Of a stretch of 64,000 nucleotides of DNA, positions 17,123 through 25,711 are shown one piece after another (the stretch's first letter is position 1; each line of letters opens with the position of its first letter). The position numbers were made by a program, and so were the translations under genes. Source of the stretch: Actinoplanes octamycinicus (GTDB lineage: Bacteria > Actinomycetota > Actinomycetes > Mycobacteriales > Micromonosporaceae); contig NZ_JACHNB010000001.1 in assembly GCF_014205225.1 (NCBI RefSeq), positions 5,809,501 through 5,873,500 of the forward strand. The letters are read 5' to 3'. The notes under the pieces are model-generated. The model was not told the origin of the DNA. It saw only the letters and a list, made by a program, of their open reading frames with translations, and did not search any database.

Positions 17123-17611
17123 TCAGTCGCCGGGGCGCTGCGCCTCGAAATACTCCTTCTGCGACGGGTAGTAGTCGTCGAAGTCCGGCATCGGCGCGCC
17201 GTCGCGGGCGGCGACCAGCGCGTCCAGGTAGAACTCCCAGCCCGGGCCGATCTCGCCGACCGCGCCGAGACCGGTCAGGTGCTGGGTGAAACGCAGCTCG
17301 GTGACGCCGTCCGCCTCGGTCAGCGCCAGCTCCAGCACCCAGCGGTCGCCGCCCTCGTCGGCGGAGAGCGCCAGCCGGCGCGGCGGCTCGCAGGCGTCGA
17401 TGGTCATGTCCATCCACGGCCGGCCCTCCTCGTGGGCCATCTGCACCTTGATGATCCGGCCCGGCCCGGCGTCGCCCTCCCACGGCCCGTACCAGCGCGC
17501 GGTCCGCTCCGGGTCGGTGAGGCTGGCCCAGACGTCGTCGACCGGGGCGCGGAAGGTGCGGGTCAGCACCAGGTCGGTGCCGGCAAGCCGGCCGGTGGGT
17601 GTCGGACTCAT
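17123..17611 (-). CDS. SRPBCC/AHSA1-family protein
   Basis: 162 residues with the START/Bet v 1 fold pattern: LVLTRTFRAPVDDVWASLTDPERTARWYGPW at the N-terminus and a C-terminal helix containing GWEFYLDALVAA. Such proteins bind hydrophobic ligands or act as co-chaperone-like factors. The ATG at 17611 overlaps the stop of the preceding arsR gene (ATGA), so the two are translationally coupled. ArsR-SRPBCC pairs are very common in actinobacteria, with the regulator controlling its own operon. Confidence 0.83.
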   Translation of the reverse strand: MSPTPTGRLAGTDLVLTRTFRAPVDDVWASLTDPERTARWYGPWEGDAGPGRIIKVQMAHEEGRPWMDMTIDACEPPRRLALSADEGGDRWVLELALTEADGVTELRFTQHLTGLGAVGEIGPGWEFYLDALVAARDGAPMPDFDDYYPSQKEYFEAQRPGD

Positions 17612-17970
17612 GCGATCTCCTCCTCGGAACTCTGCTGCCCGGCGGCCCGGCGCCGCTCGCGGCGGGTGCGGTAGACCTCGGTCTCCAGCGCGTCGAAGCG
17701 GTGCTCCCAGCCGGACGGCCGGGTCAGCCGCTCCAGCCACCCGGCCAGCTCGTCGAGCGGCGCGGTGACCAGCGCGTAGACCCGGCGCCGCCCGTCCGCG
17801 GTGTCGCGCACCAGCCCGGCCTCGCGCAGCACCCGCAGGTGCCGGCTGACGGCCGGCCGGCTGATCGCGAACCGGTCGGCTATCTGCCCGGCGGACCGCG
17901 ACCCGTCCCGCAGCATCAGCAGGATCTCCCGCCGCACCGGGTCCGCGATCGCCCCCGCCACCTCGTCCAC
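17608..17970 (-). CDS. ArsR-family winged-helix regulator
   Basis: 120 residues. Winged helix: ADPVRREILLMLRDG, QIADRFAISRPAVSRHLRVLREAGLV, then a wing at DTADGRRRVYAL. No metal-binding cysteine motif is visible, so it is probably not a metal sensor. GTG start at 17970, with TACGCT six bases upstream. A perfect palindrome covers that -10 box, which indicates autoregulation. Co-transcribed with the SRPBCC gene. Confidence 0.85.
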   Translation of the reverse strand: MDEVAGAIADPVRREILLMLRDGSRSAGQIADRFAISRPAVSRHLRVLREAGLVRDTADGRRRVYALVTAPLDELAGWLERLTRPSGWEHRFDALETEVYRTRRERRRAAGQQSSEEEIA

Positions 17971-17977
17971 CCCGGAA

Positions 17978-17997
17978 GCGTAACCGACAGGTTACGC
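17978..17997. promoter_or_regulatory. ArsR operator over the -10 box
   Basis: GCGTAACC (17978-17985) and GGTTACGC (17990-17997) form a perfect 8-bp inverted repeat with a 4-base spacer. It overlaps the predicted -10 box (17977-17982) of the arsR gene. It also lies 54 bp upstream of the divergent epimerase gene and could affect both. Confidence 0.65.
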
Positions 17998-18051
17998 ATC
18001 TGCCAGGCCCCGGGCGGCGGTCCCGGCCGGTCGCGTCGTTAGAGTTCCCGT

Positions 18052-18954
18052 GTGCGGGTGGTGGTGACGGGAGCGGCGGGGTTCATCGGCAGTCACCTCG
18101 CCGAGGCACTCGTGGCCGCTGGGCACGACGTGCTGGCCGTGGACGTGACCGGGGGCGGCGCCGTCCAGCACCGGGCTGAGCTGGCCCTCGCCGGGATGAC
18201 GGTGACGGAGTGCGACCTGGCCGCCGACGATCTCGCGCCGCTGGCCGACAGCGACGTGATCCTGCATCTGGCCGGGCGGCCCGGGGTGCGTGACTCCGGC
18301 GGGCCGCGGACCTGGCGGGACAACGTGACCGCCACCGAGCGGCTGGTCGAGGCGTGCGCCGGGCGGGGGACGCGGATCGTGCTGGCGTCGAGTTCGAGCG
18401 TGTACGGCAGCGCGGAACGGCCGTGCGACGAGGACGAGGTCACGGCGCCGCTCAGTCCGTACGCCACATCGAAGCTCGCGGCGGAACAGGTCGTGCGGCG
18501 AGGGAGCTGCGACGGGGTTGTGCTCCGGTATTTCTCGGTCTACGGGCCTCGGCAGCGGCCGGACATGGCGTTCCACCGGTTCATCGAGGCGGGGCTGGCC
18601 GGGGTGCCGGCGCCGCTGTTCGGCGACGGCGGGCAGAGCCGGTCGTTCACCTATGTCGGGGACGTGGTGGCGGCGACGGTCCGGGCCGCGGAGACGCCGC
18701 TGCCGAGCGGGACGGTGCTGAACATCGGCAATCCGGCGACGGTCACCGTCGGTGACGCGCTGGAGCGGATCGGGCGGCTGCTCGGGACCATGCCGCCGAC
18801 CGTGGTCAAGGACGAGGCGCCCGGTGACGTCGCCCGCACCTGGGCCGGCACCGGCCGGGCGGCCCGGTTGCTCGGCTGGACCGCGAGCACGGGACTGGAC
18901 GACGGGCTGGCCCGGCAGATCGCCTGGCATCGGGAGCGGCGCGAGCGTGGCTGA
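18052..18954 (+). CDS. NAD-dependent epimerase/dehydratase (extended SDR)
   Basis: 300 residues. Rossmann motif GAAGFIGSH at the N-terminus, SSSSVYG around residue 109, catalytic YATSK near 143, and FTYVGDVV downstream: an extended short-chain dehydrogenase acting on nucleotide sugars. GTG start at 18052 with TAGAGT six bases upstream (leaderless). First gene of a six-gene operon with three glycosyltransferase-like proteins, so it probably supplies an activated sugar for a surface glycan. Specific substrate unknown. Confidence 0.85.
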   Translation: MRVVVTGAAGFIGSHLAEALVAAGHDVLAVDVTGGGAVQHRAELALAGMTVTECDLAADDLAPLADSDVILHLAGRPGVRDSGGPRTWRDNVTATERLVEACAGRGTRIVLASSSSVYGSAERPCDEDEVTAPLSPYATSKLAAEQVVRRGSCDGVVLRYFSVYGPRQRPDMAFHRFIEAGLAGVPAPLFGDGGQSRSFTYVGDVVAATVRAAETPLPSGTVLNIGNPATVTVGDALERIGRLLGTMPPTVVKDEAPGDVARTWAGTGRAARLLGWTASTGLDDGLARQIAWHRERRERG

Positions 18955-20098
18955 CGGACATCGGGCGGCCTACCTCGCCTTCGACCGGTTCCCCTCCAGC
19001 AAGGGCTCCGCGGTGCACATCCGGCACATGGCGGCCGAGCTGTTCGACCGCTACGGCGGCGGGCTGCTCTGCGTGCTCGGCGGTGGCGGGCTGCCCGCCT
19101 ACCAGCGGGAAGGCGCCGTCGAGATTGTCCGGTTCGACGCCGTCGTGCCGAACCTGCTGGACCGCGCCGAGGCCTTCTCGGCCTGGGCCGCCGAGCAGCT
19201 CGCGCCGCACCGGGACACCCTGGAGCTGTGCCACGTGCGGGACCCGTGGGGTGCGCTGCCCGCCCTGGACACCGGGGCCACGCTGGTCTACGAGGCGAAC
19301 GGGCTGCCGTCGGTCGAGCTGCCCTACGCCTGGCCGCTGGTCGCGCCCAGCACCCTCGGGAAGCTCCGCGAGCTGGAGCGGCACTGCCTGAGCCGGGCCG
19401 CGGCGGTGGTCGTCCCGTCGTACGTCATCCAGCGCGCCGTGCTCGACCGCGGCGCCGCACCGGACCGCGTGCATCTCGTGCCGAACGGAGCGGACCCGCC
19501 GCCGGCCGGACTGCCACGACCGGACACGGCCCCGGACCGCTACCTGATCTACGTCGGCGCGTTGCAGCCGTGGCAGGGCGTCGACGTGCTGCTGCGCGCC
19601 TTCGCCCGGCTGGCCGACCTGACCGACCTGGCCCTGGTGGTCTGCTCGTCGGTGTCGGCGAACCGGGCCCGGCCGCTGCGCCGGCTCGCCGAGCGTCTCG
19701 GGGTCGCCGACCGGGTGCGCTGGCAGCACATGCTGCCGCACGCCGAGGTCGCGGCCTGGCTGGCGCACGCCGAGCTGTCCGTGGCACCGCTCACCGCCAC
19801 CCCGCGCAACCTGGAGCAGGGCTGCAGCCCGATCAAGGTGTGGGAGTCGATGGCGGCCGGCACCGCGGTGGTCGCCTCCGACCTGCCGGTGATCCGCGAG
19901 GTGCTCGGCGAGCACGGCCGGCTGGTACCGCCGGACCGGCCGGCCGAGCTGGCCCGCGCCATCCGGGTGCTGCTCGAATACCCGGACGTCCGCCGGGAGC
20001 TCGGCGAGCGGGCCCGGCGGCACGTCGAAACCGGCTTCACCTGGCGGCACGCCCGGGGCAGACTGGCCGTCGTCTACGAAACCGTCGCGGGTCGCTGA
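18947..20098 (+). CDS. Glycosyltransferase, GT4-like
   Basis: 383 residues with GT-B fold. N-terminal domain opens YLAFDRFPSSKGSAVHIRHM; C-terminal nucleotide-sugar domain has YVGALQPWQGVDVLLRAF, the E-x7-E-type region SPIKVWESMAAGTAVVASD and a C-terminal helix. The GTG start at 18947 overlaps the epimerase gene by 8 bp, hence translational coupling. A longer upstream frame is ignored because it runs through the epimerase gene. Likely transfers a sugar to a lipid- or polymer-linked acceptor at the cytoplasmic face. Confidence 0.82.
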   Translation: MADGHRAAYLAFDRFPSSKGSAVHIRHMAAELFDRYGGGLLCVLGGGGLPAYQREGAVEIVRFDAVVPNLLDRAEAFSAWAAEQLAPHRDTLELCHVRDPWGALPALDTGATLVYEANGLPSVELPYAWPLVAPSTLGKLRELERHCLSRAAAVVVPSYVIQRAVLDRGAAPDRVHLVPNGADPPPAGLPRPDTAPDRYLIYVGALQPWQGVDVLLRAFARLADLTDLALVVCSSVSANRARPLRRLAERLGVADRVRWQHMLPHAEVAAWLAHAELSVAPLTATPRNLEQGCSPIKVWESMAAGTAVVASDLPVIREVLGEHGRLVPPDRPAELARAIRVLLEYPDVRRELGERARRHVETGFTWRHARGRLAVVYETVAGR

Positions 20099-20111
20099 TA
20101 CGGTCCCGGTC

Positions 20112-20834
20112 ATGTTCTGGCGCGATCAGAAGGCCGCCATGGCCGGCTTCCACCCGCTGCACCAGGCGCTGATCTCGCAGCGCGGGTTCTCCGCGACCCA
20201 GCCGGCCGACGGGTGGACGGCGCTGATCGCCAGCCTCTACCAGCATGCCGGCCTGGTCCGCCGGCGGAAATGGGCGCTGCCGCCGCGCACCCTCGACGTG
20301 CTGGTGCCGCTGGTCATCGAGCTCTGCTCCGACCTCGGGCCGACCGGCACCCTGAGCGTGGTGGCCGACCTGCGCGGCAAGGACGCGCCCGGCAAGACCG
20401 GCCCGGCCCGCGACCTGCCGGTGCACAAGCCGATCCGGTCGGCCACCGAGGCGTGGACCGTCGACCCGTGGCTGCGGCTGCGCGCCGAGCTGCGCGACGG
20501 CAGCGTCCTGGAGATCCTGGTCGTCGACCGGGAGCGGACCCGGCGGATCTCCAAGCGCAACCCGCGCGGCAAGATCAAATGGAAGAAGAAGAGCAAGCTG
20601 ACCCAGACCATCCGGGTCCGCCGCCGGCTGCCCAAGGACACCGCCGGCCAGGTCCCGCCGACCCCGCCGCCGGCCTGGATCGGGGTGTTCGTCCGGGAGG
20701 GGCGGCGGCGCAGCGTGCTCGCCACCGCCAAGCTGCCCCGGCTGCCGCAGAGCGGCCAGGAGCAGGTCGACCGGATCCTGAGCGTGGCCACCGAGCCGTT
20801 CCGCTGGACCCCGCAGAGAGGTGCGGCCCGATGA
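20112..20834 (+). CDS. Hypothetical protein within glycan operon
   Basis: 240 residues, no membrane segment, no recognised family. There is a basic stretch in the middle (RRISKRNPRGKIKWKKKSK, residues about 145-163) and a Pro-rich turn (VPPTPPPAW). The start MFWRDQKAAMAGFHPLHQAL and the spacing to neighbours show it belongs to the operon. TACGGT lies 7 bases upstream of the ATG, so an internal promoter is possible. Its stop overlaps the zinc-ribbon gene start (ATGA). It could be an accessory protein of the glycosyltransferases; this is inference from position only. Confidence 0.6.
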   Translation: MFWRDQKAAMAGFHPLHQALISQRGFSATQPADGWTALIASLYQHAGLVRRRKWALPPRTLDVLVPLVIELCSDLGPTGTLSVVADLRGKDAPGKTGPARDLPVHKPIRSATEAWTVDPWLRLRAELRDGSVLEILVVDRERTRRISKRNPRGKIKWKKKSKLTQTIRVRRRLPKDTAGQVPPTPPPAWIGVFVREGRRRSVLATAKLPRLPQSGQEQVDRILSVATEPFRWTPQRGAAR

Positions 20835-21169
20835 CGCCCTGCACGGTCACCACCGGTTTCTTCACCCTGGGCAAATGCGGGGTGATGGCGGTCGCCGGCT
20901 GCCCCGCCTGCCAGCGGCCGCTGTGCGCCGGCCACATCACCGAGAGCGGCCTGTGCCCGGAGTGCGCCGCCGCCCGCAACCAGGTCGGGCATCCCGCCGC
21001 CGCGGCCGCCTACCGGCGCCGCATGCACCGGCACCGGACCGCGGGGGAGTATCAGGACGCGGGGTGGTACGCCGGCTTCGATGCGTACGACCGGTCCGCC
21101 TTCGACCCGGGCGCCGGCGCCCAGCAGGACTACCTCGACGACGGCGACGACGCCCTGGTGGACAGCTGA
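20831..21169 (+). CDS. Small zinc-ribbon protein
   Basis: 112 residues. Two CxxC pairs (GCPACQ and LCPECA) plus a Cys and His between them (PLCAGHITESG) suggest a zinc knuckle in residues 23-52. The C-terminal half is Tyr/Asp-rich and ends acidic (DYLDDGDDALVD). The ATG overlaps the previous stop, and its own stop overlaps the next ATG (TGATG). No homologue is recognised. The tight coupling to glycosyltransferases suggests a shared role. Confidence 0.65.
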   Translation: MTPCTVTTGFFTLGKCGVMAVAGCPACQRPLCAGHITESGLCPECAAARNQVGHPAAAAAYRRRMHRHRTAGEYQDAGWYAGFDAYDRSAFDPGAGAQQDYLDDGDDALVDS

Positions 21170-22239
21170 TGCGGCTGCTCTGGCTCACCGAGAACTATCC
21201 GCCCAGCCAGGGCGGCATGGCCACCTCGTGCGACCGGATCGTCCGCGGCCTGCGCGCGGCCGGCGTCGGCGTCGAGGTGGTGCACCTGGGCCGGCGCGGC
21301 GCGGTCCCGCTGGCCGAGGACCCGGAGCACGCGCTGCGCTCGCTCTGGACCACGCTGGCCCCGACCATCGGACAGTTCACCCACGTGGTCGCCTTCGGCG
21401 GGACGTATCCACTGCTCAGCGCCCCGGTCTACGCCGCCTGGGGCGGGCTGCCGCTGATCACCCTGCTGCGCGGCAACGACTTCGACACCGGGATGTTCTC
21501 GCTGCGCCGCCAGCCGGTGGTCCTGGAGGCGCTGCGCTCGTCGGCGCACGTCTGCGTGGTGGCCAGCAGCACCGCGCCGCTGGTGTCCCGGCTGGCCCCG
21601 TCGACCCCGGTCACCTGGGTGGCCAACGGCATCGACACCGCCGACTGGCAGCTCCTGCCGTCCGAGCGGCAGAAGGCCGCGGCGTGGCGCGCCGAGCACG
21701 TCGAGCCGGGCCGCCGCACGCTCGGCCTGGTCGGCCAGCTGAAGAACAAGAAGGGCGTCCGCCTCCTGCTGGACGCCCTGGCCGCGGGCCGGCACGCGGA
21801 CCGGTTCCACGTCGTGCTCGCCGGTGACCTGGAGCCGGGCATCGAGCAGTGGCTGGCCGCGCACCCCGAGGTGGCGTTCACCGCGCTGCCCTTCCAGGAC
21901 CGCTACCAGTTGCTCACCGTCTACGCCGCCTGCGACCTGATCGCGCTGCCGTCGTTCTACGACGGCCTGCCCAACGTCGCCCTGGAAGCCGCCGCGCTCG
22001 GCATCCCGCTGCTCGCCTCGGACGCCGGCGGGCTCGCCGACCTGGTCGACCCGTCGATCGGCTTCGCCTTCCCGGCCGGCGACCCGCACGGCTGCCGGGC
22101 CGCCCTGCACCACGCCGCCCTGGCCGACGACGATCAGCTGGCGGCACTCGGCGCGGCGGGCGCGCGGCGGGTCCGGGAGCGCTTCGGGGTGGCCGCCGAG
22201 ACCGAGGGCTACCGGAAAGTGCTGGCATCCGTGCGGTGA
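21169..22239 (+). CDS. Glycosyltransferase, GT4-like
   Basis: 356 residues, GT-B fold. Opening LLWLTENYPPSQGGMATSCDRI, then LLRGNDFDTGMFS, WVANGID, LVGQLKNKKGVRLLLDAL and the donor-binding LPSFYDGLPNVALEAAALGIP. Most similar in pattern to retaining GT4 enzymes acting on polysaccharides. The start overlaps the zinc-ribbon stop by one base; the next gene starts at a GTGA overlap. Part of the 18-23 kb operon. Confidence 0.84.
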   Translation: MRLLWLTENYPPSQGGMATSCDRIVRGLRAAGVGVEVVHLGRRGAVPLAEDPEHALRSLWTTLAPTIGQFTHVVAFGGTYPLLSAPVYAAWGGLPLITLLRGNDFDTGMFSLRRQPVVLEALRSSAHVCVVASSTAPLVSRLAPSTPVTWVANGIDTADWQLLPSERQKAAAWRAEHVEPGRRTLGLVGQLKNKKGVRLLLDALAAGRHADRFHVVLAGDLEPGIEQWLAAHPEVAFTALPFQDRYQLLTVYAACDLIALPSFYDGLPNVALEAAALGIPLLASDAGGLADLVDPSIGFAFPAGDPHGCRAALHHAALADDDQLAALGAAGARRVRERFGVAAETEGYRKVLASVR

Positions 22240-23075
22240 TCGTCTGCTACGCGCCGGGCGGCGGGCTCGGGCACCTGACCCGGATCCGGGCCTACCTGCA
22301 CACCGTCCACGGCGACGAGCCCGCGACGATCCTGACCGGGTCGCCGTTCGCGGCCGACCCGCGGGTGCTCGGGCCGCACCGGGTGCTGCCGGTCGCGGCG
22401 CTGCCGTCGCTGCGGCCGTCGGAGCTGGTGGTGGACGCTTTCCCGGCCGGCATCGACGGAGAGCTGAGGTCCCTGCCGCGCGGTGCCCGCACGGTGCATC
22501 TGGCCCGGCTGTTGCGCTGGGACGCCTATGCGGCGTTGCTGCCTTCGGTGCCGATCCGGTTCGACCAGACCTGGATCCTGGAGGACCTGCGCCCCGCGCA
22601 CGCGGCGCACCTGGCGCGGACGTCGGCGGCGTGCGGCCCGCTCCACCTCACCGACCCGCCTGACCTCGTCGACCCGCCTTACCTCATCGACCAGCTGTCC
22701 GACTCTGCCCATCCCCAGGCCGTCTGGCTGGTCGCGCATTCCGGCCCGGACCCCGAGATTCACGAGCTTCTCGCGTACGCCCGGGAGTGCGCGTCGCTGG
22801 AAGGCTGCCGGCCGCGGCTCCTGGTGGCCGCCCCGCACCGCCCGGCCGGCCTGCCGGACGATGTCGAGCACACCGACCGCTACCCGGTGTGGCCGCTGTT
22901 CGCGGACGTGGAGCGGATCGTGACCGCGGCCGGCTTCAACGTGGTCCGCCAGCTGGCCCCGTGGCGCGCCAAGCACCGGATGCTCCCGTTCCCGCGCCGC
23001 TGGGACGACCAGTTCACCCGAGCGGCCCGGGCCCGCCTTGCCGGATCACCCGCCCCGACGGCGACCACCGCCTGA
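22236..23075 (+). CDS. MurG-like glycosyltransferase-related protein
   Basis: 279 residues starting at a GTG that overlaps the previous stop. VIVCYAPGGGLGHLTRIRAY is the glycine-rich N-terminal loop seen in MurG and other GT28-type proteins. The C-terminal part (VERIVTAAGFNVVRQLAPW) resembles the donor-site region, but the protein is about 80 residues shorter than MurG. Alternative: a truncated GT-B protein with a binding role. Last gene of the glycan operon. Confidence 0.65.
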   Translation: MIVCYAPGGGLGHLTRIRAYLHTVHGDEPATILTGSPFAADPRVLGPHRVLPVAALPSLRPSELVVDAFPAGIDGELRSLPRGARTVHLARLLRWDAYAALLPSVPIRFDQTWILEDLRPAHAAHLARTSAACGPLHLTDPPDLVDPPYLIDQLSDSAHPQAVWLVAHSGPDPEIHELLAYARECASLEGCRPRLLVAAPHRPAGLPDDVEHTDRYPVWPLFADVERIVTAAGFNVVRQLAPWRAKHRMLPFPRRWDDQFTRAARARLAGSPAPTATTA

Positions 23076-23172
23076 ACCACAGCCGACCGGTTGTGCCAGA
23101 CCGTGATCCCGTGCGCACCTGGAGCGTCCGAGCGGGGCTGCCGACGTCCGGTTCAAGCCCTACGATCACGGC

Positions 23173-23661
23173 GTGCTGGGTGTGCATTTCGCGATCACGG
23201 GCGAACAGGAGCGGGCGCTGCTCGCGGCTGACGACGCCGATGACAGCGACCGGGTGGGCGAGCTCCTCGAGGAGCTCGAGGAGTCGTGGGACGACGACCG
23301 GCTCAAGGTCGACACCGACAAGGCCTGGGATGCCATCCACCGCTGCCTCGGTGGCGGCACGCTCGACCCGGACGGCGGCGACTATCCGCTGTCCCATGCG
23401 GTGCTCGGCGGTCGCCACCTGCACGACGACTACTACGTCGTGCACCTGACCGCGGCGGAGACCCGCGACGTCGCCGCTGCCCTCCAATCGGTGGACCAGA
23501 CCTGGCTGCGCAGCCGGTTCGAGGCGATCGATCTGACCGACTATGACGGCGCCCACGACGACGAGGACTTCACGTACACGTGGGACGGCTTCGTCGACGT
23601 CCGGGATTTCTATCAGCGGGCGGCGGCGGCCGGCCGCGCGGTCCTCTTCACCGCGACCTGA
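23173..23661 (+). CDS. DUF1877 (YfbM-like) protein
   Basis: 162 residues. Features I associate with DUF1877: start LGVHFAITGEQERALL, the conserved DKAWDAIHRCL, GGDYPLSHAVLGGR and a C-terminal DFYQRAAAAGRAVLF. Cytoplasmic, acidic, function unknown. GTG start at 23173 with TACGAT exactly six bases upstream (leaderless). It stands alone, downstream of the glycan operon. Confidence 0.8.
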   Translation: MLGVHFAITGEQERALLAADDADDSDRVGELLEELEESWDDDRLKVDTDKAWDAIHRCLGGGTLDPDGGDYPLSHAVLGGRHLHDDYYVVHLTAAETRDVAAALQSVDQTWLRSRFEAIDLTDYDGAHDDEDFTYTWDGFVDVRDFYQRAAAAGRAVLFTAT

Positions 23662-23686
23662 CCCGATCAGGTCTCGGCCATGGCAG

Positions 23687-23990
23687 TCATTCCGGACCGT
23701 CGTGGGCGTCGGCATCGCGCGGCGACGCTGGACTTGTGCTGTCGCCGCCGGCGGCCAGCAGCTGCAGCAGGTCGGGTGAGGGTGGTGGCGACGAGCGGCA
23801 TCTCGCCGGGGACGCCGTAGGTGTCCCCGGACGCGGCGTGGCAGTGGCCCGTCCGCGCCGGTGACAGGTCGATGACCACATGCGGCTCGGTGGACAGTCC
23901 GTGGCCGCCGTCCACGATGACGTGGCAGTGGTTGGTCACGTCGTCGGGGCCGTCGTCGGCGACCTGGCGGGCGATCTCCGGCGTTAGAGG
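23687..23990 (-). pseudogene. C-terminal fragment of an SMI1/KNR4-like gene, frameshifted
   Basis: On the minus strand, EIARQVADDGPDDVTNH leads into HVIVDGGHGLSTEPHVVIDL, then GDTYGVPGEMPLVATTLTR. This matches my memory of the C-terminal half of SMI1/KNR4 (SUKH) proteins. A -1/+2 frame change near 23770 would restore LLQLLAAGGDS before a TGA at 23687. No N-terminal half exists because the hydrolase gene abuts at 24028. SUKH proteins are often immunity proteins of toxin systems. No intact start is visible. Confidence 0.55.
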
Positions 23991-24027
23991 GCGGGGCTGG
24001 CCGGCACGAACGCGCCGGGGCCGCAGA

Positions 24028-24762
24028 CTAGGGCAGGAGGGTGAGGCACTGCTCCGGGTTCTCCACGTGGGCGTTGTGGCCCAGGCCGGGCAGGGTCAGG
24101 GTGGCGACGCCGAGGGAGGCGAACTGGGCGTCGGTGTTCATCGGGTCGTGTTCGCCGCGGGCGAGGGTGACCGGGGACGGGGACTGGGCGATCAGCGCGG
24201 GCATGTCCGGGGCGCCGACGGCGAAGGCGCGCGGGTCGAGGGCGAGGCGCCAGCGGCCGTCCTCCTCGCGGATGCCGTTGCGGGCCGCGGGATGGCCGGG
24301 TGGGAGCAGGCCGGCCAGGCCCGAGATGCGCAGGTGCCGGGCCGCCGCCTCGTCCGGGGAGTCGAACCAGGTGACCGGGCGGGCGGCCAGCGACCGGGCG
24401 CGGTCCAGTTCCTCGGCGGTCCAGGCGACCTTGACGCCCAGGCCGGCCACGGCGGTGACCGGGGTGCGGGCGGCCAGGGCCAGGGCGACCACGCCGCCGA
24501 GGGAATGGCCGAGCACGACGGTGCGGCCGCCGGCCGGGACGAGCGGGACCAGGGCGTCGGCGAAGGCGTCGAAGGTGTACTCCGGCAGCGGCGCCGAACC
24601 GCCGTGCCCCGGCAGGTCCGGGGCCAGCCAGCGGCCCGGCCAGTGGCGCTCCAGCAGCGGCGCCCAGCCGGACCAGACGTCGCCGGTGGCGCCCAGCCCG
24701 TGCAGCAGCAACAACAGGGGCTCGCCGGTGCCGCCGCCGGTCACCCGGATCTTCTGGTCCAT
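24028..24762 (-). CDS. Alpha/beta hydrolase
   Basis: 244 residues. Oxyanion region LLLLHGLGATGD, nucleophile Ser in GHSLGG (about residue 97), acid Asp in GEHDPM, and catalytic His in GLGHNAHVENP. Typical small esterase/lyase-type hydrolase, cytoplasmic. The ATG at 24762 has CACACT six bases upstream. It stands alone between the SMI1 fragment and dedA. Substrate unknown. Confidence 0.82.
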   Translation of the reverse strand: MDQKIRVTGGGTGEPLLLLLHGLGATGDVWSGWAPLLERHWPGRWLAPDLPGHGGSAPLPEYTFDAFADALVPLVPAGGRTVVLGHSLGGVVALALAARTPVTAVAGLGVKVAWTAEELDRARSLAARPVTWFDSPDEAAARHLRISGLAGLLPPGHPAARNGIREEDGRWRLALDPRAFAVGAPDMPALIAQSPSPVTLARGEHDPMNTDAQFASLGVATLTLPGLGHNAHVENPEQCLTLLP

Positions 24763-24994
24763 GCGGGGAGTGTGCCATCCGTGCTGGCGAATGCGGGGAC
24801 GCGCTTGGCGGGGCGGAGGGCGTACCGGAAATGGCGGATCGGAACGCGCAGCGGACCGGCGACTTCCCGGCGGACCGGCGCCGATGATCGATGTGAATAT
24901 CTCTCGGAGAAACGGGTAGCCACAGTGGACCGGCGGCGCGGGGGCTGAGCTTGGCGGCCAGACACCGTTGCCGCCGGCCCCCGATCGTGGCCGG

Positions 24995-25597
24995 TCAGCG
25001 GCGGCCGGCGGCCACCAGTTCGCGCTCGCGTGTCGCCGGGCGGCGCTTCTCGATCAGGGCGCAGACGCCGGCCAGGGCCATGCCGACGACCACGCCGAAG
25101 GCCGCGCCGAGCAGCGGCGAATGGGCGAACGTCGCCCCGCCCAACCGGCCCAGCGCGATCACATAGACCGCCCAGACGGTGCTCGCCAGCGCGCTGAACA
25201 GGCGGAACCGGGCGGGCGGCAGGGACACCGAGCCGGCGGTCAGGGTGGTGGCGGTGCGGCCGTACGGAAGGAAGCGGCCGATCAGGATCGGCAGGCCGCC
25301 GTGCCGCAGCAGCATCCGCTTCGCGCGGGTGATCGCCTCGGCCAGCCGGCCGTCGCGGACCCGGCCGCCGACCCGGCGCCCCAACCGGTAGGAGATCTGG
25401 TCGCCGGCCATGCCGCCGGCAGTGGCGGCCGCGCCCAGCGCGATCAGGCTCGGCGAGCCGGTGGCCGACAGGGCGGCCGCGCCGATGACGATCGCCTCGG
25501 ACGGCATGAACGGCAGGAAACCGTCGATCGCCACGGCCAGGAACACCACCACATACAGCCACGGCGACGACAGCAGCGGCATCAGGTGGTCCAGCAT
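24995..25597 (-). CDS. DedA-family membrane protein
   Basis: 200 residues with the VTT/DedA pattern: PFMPSEAIVIGAAALSATG, GAAATAGGMAGDQISYRLGRR and GRFLPYGRTATTLTAGSV, with 4-5 membrane segments. Family members are lipid scramblases or flippases for phospholipid or undecaprenyl phosphate. The ATG at 25597 follows GGAGGAATG, an excellent ribosome site. The tail ends RRPATRERELVAAGRR, a basic cytosolic end. Divergent from the TolB-like gene. Confidence 0.85.
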   Translation of the reverse strand: MLDHLMPLLSSPWLYVVVFLAVAIDGFLPFMPSEAIVIGAAALSATGSPSLIALGAAATAGGMAGDQISYRLGRRVGGRVRDGRLAEAITRAKRMLLRHGGLPILIGRFLPYGRTATTLTAGSVSLPPARFRLFSALASTVWAVYVIALGRLGGATFAHSPLLGAAFGVVVGMALAGVCALIEKRRPATRERELVAAGRR

Positions 25598-25711
25598 TCC
25601 GCATTCCTCCCTCGATCCGACCCCATCGACGGTACGGATCACGCCGGCGCCGTTCGATGGTGCCAGCCAGCCCGGTCGAGGTAGGGCTAACACCACCGGG
25701 ATGATGAAGCC

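Noticed and set aside
23100..23172. GGTTCAAGCCC, a tRNA T-loop-like sequence
   Set aside because: No acceptor stem, D-arm or anticodon arm could be paired around it.
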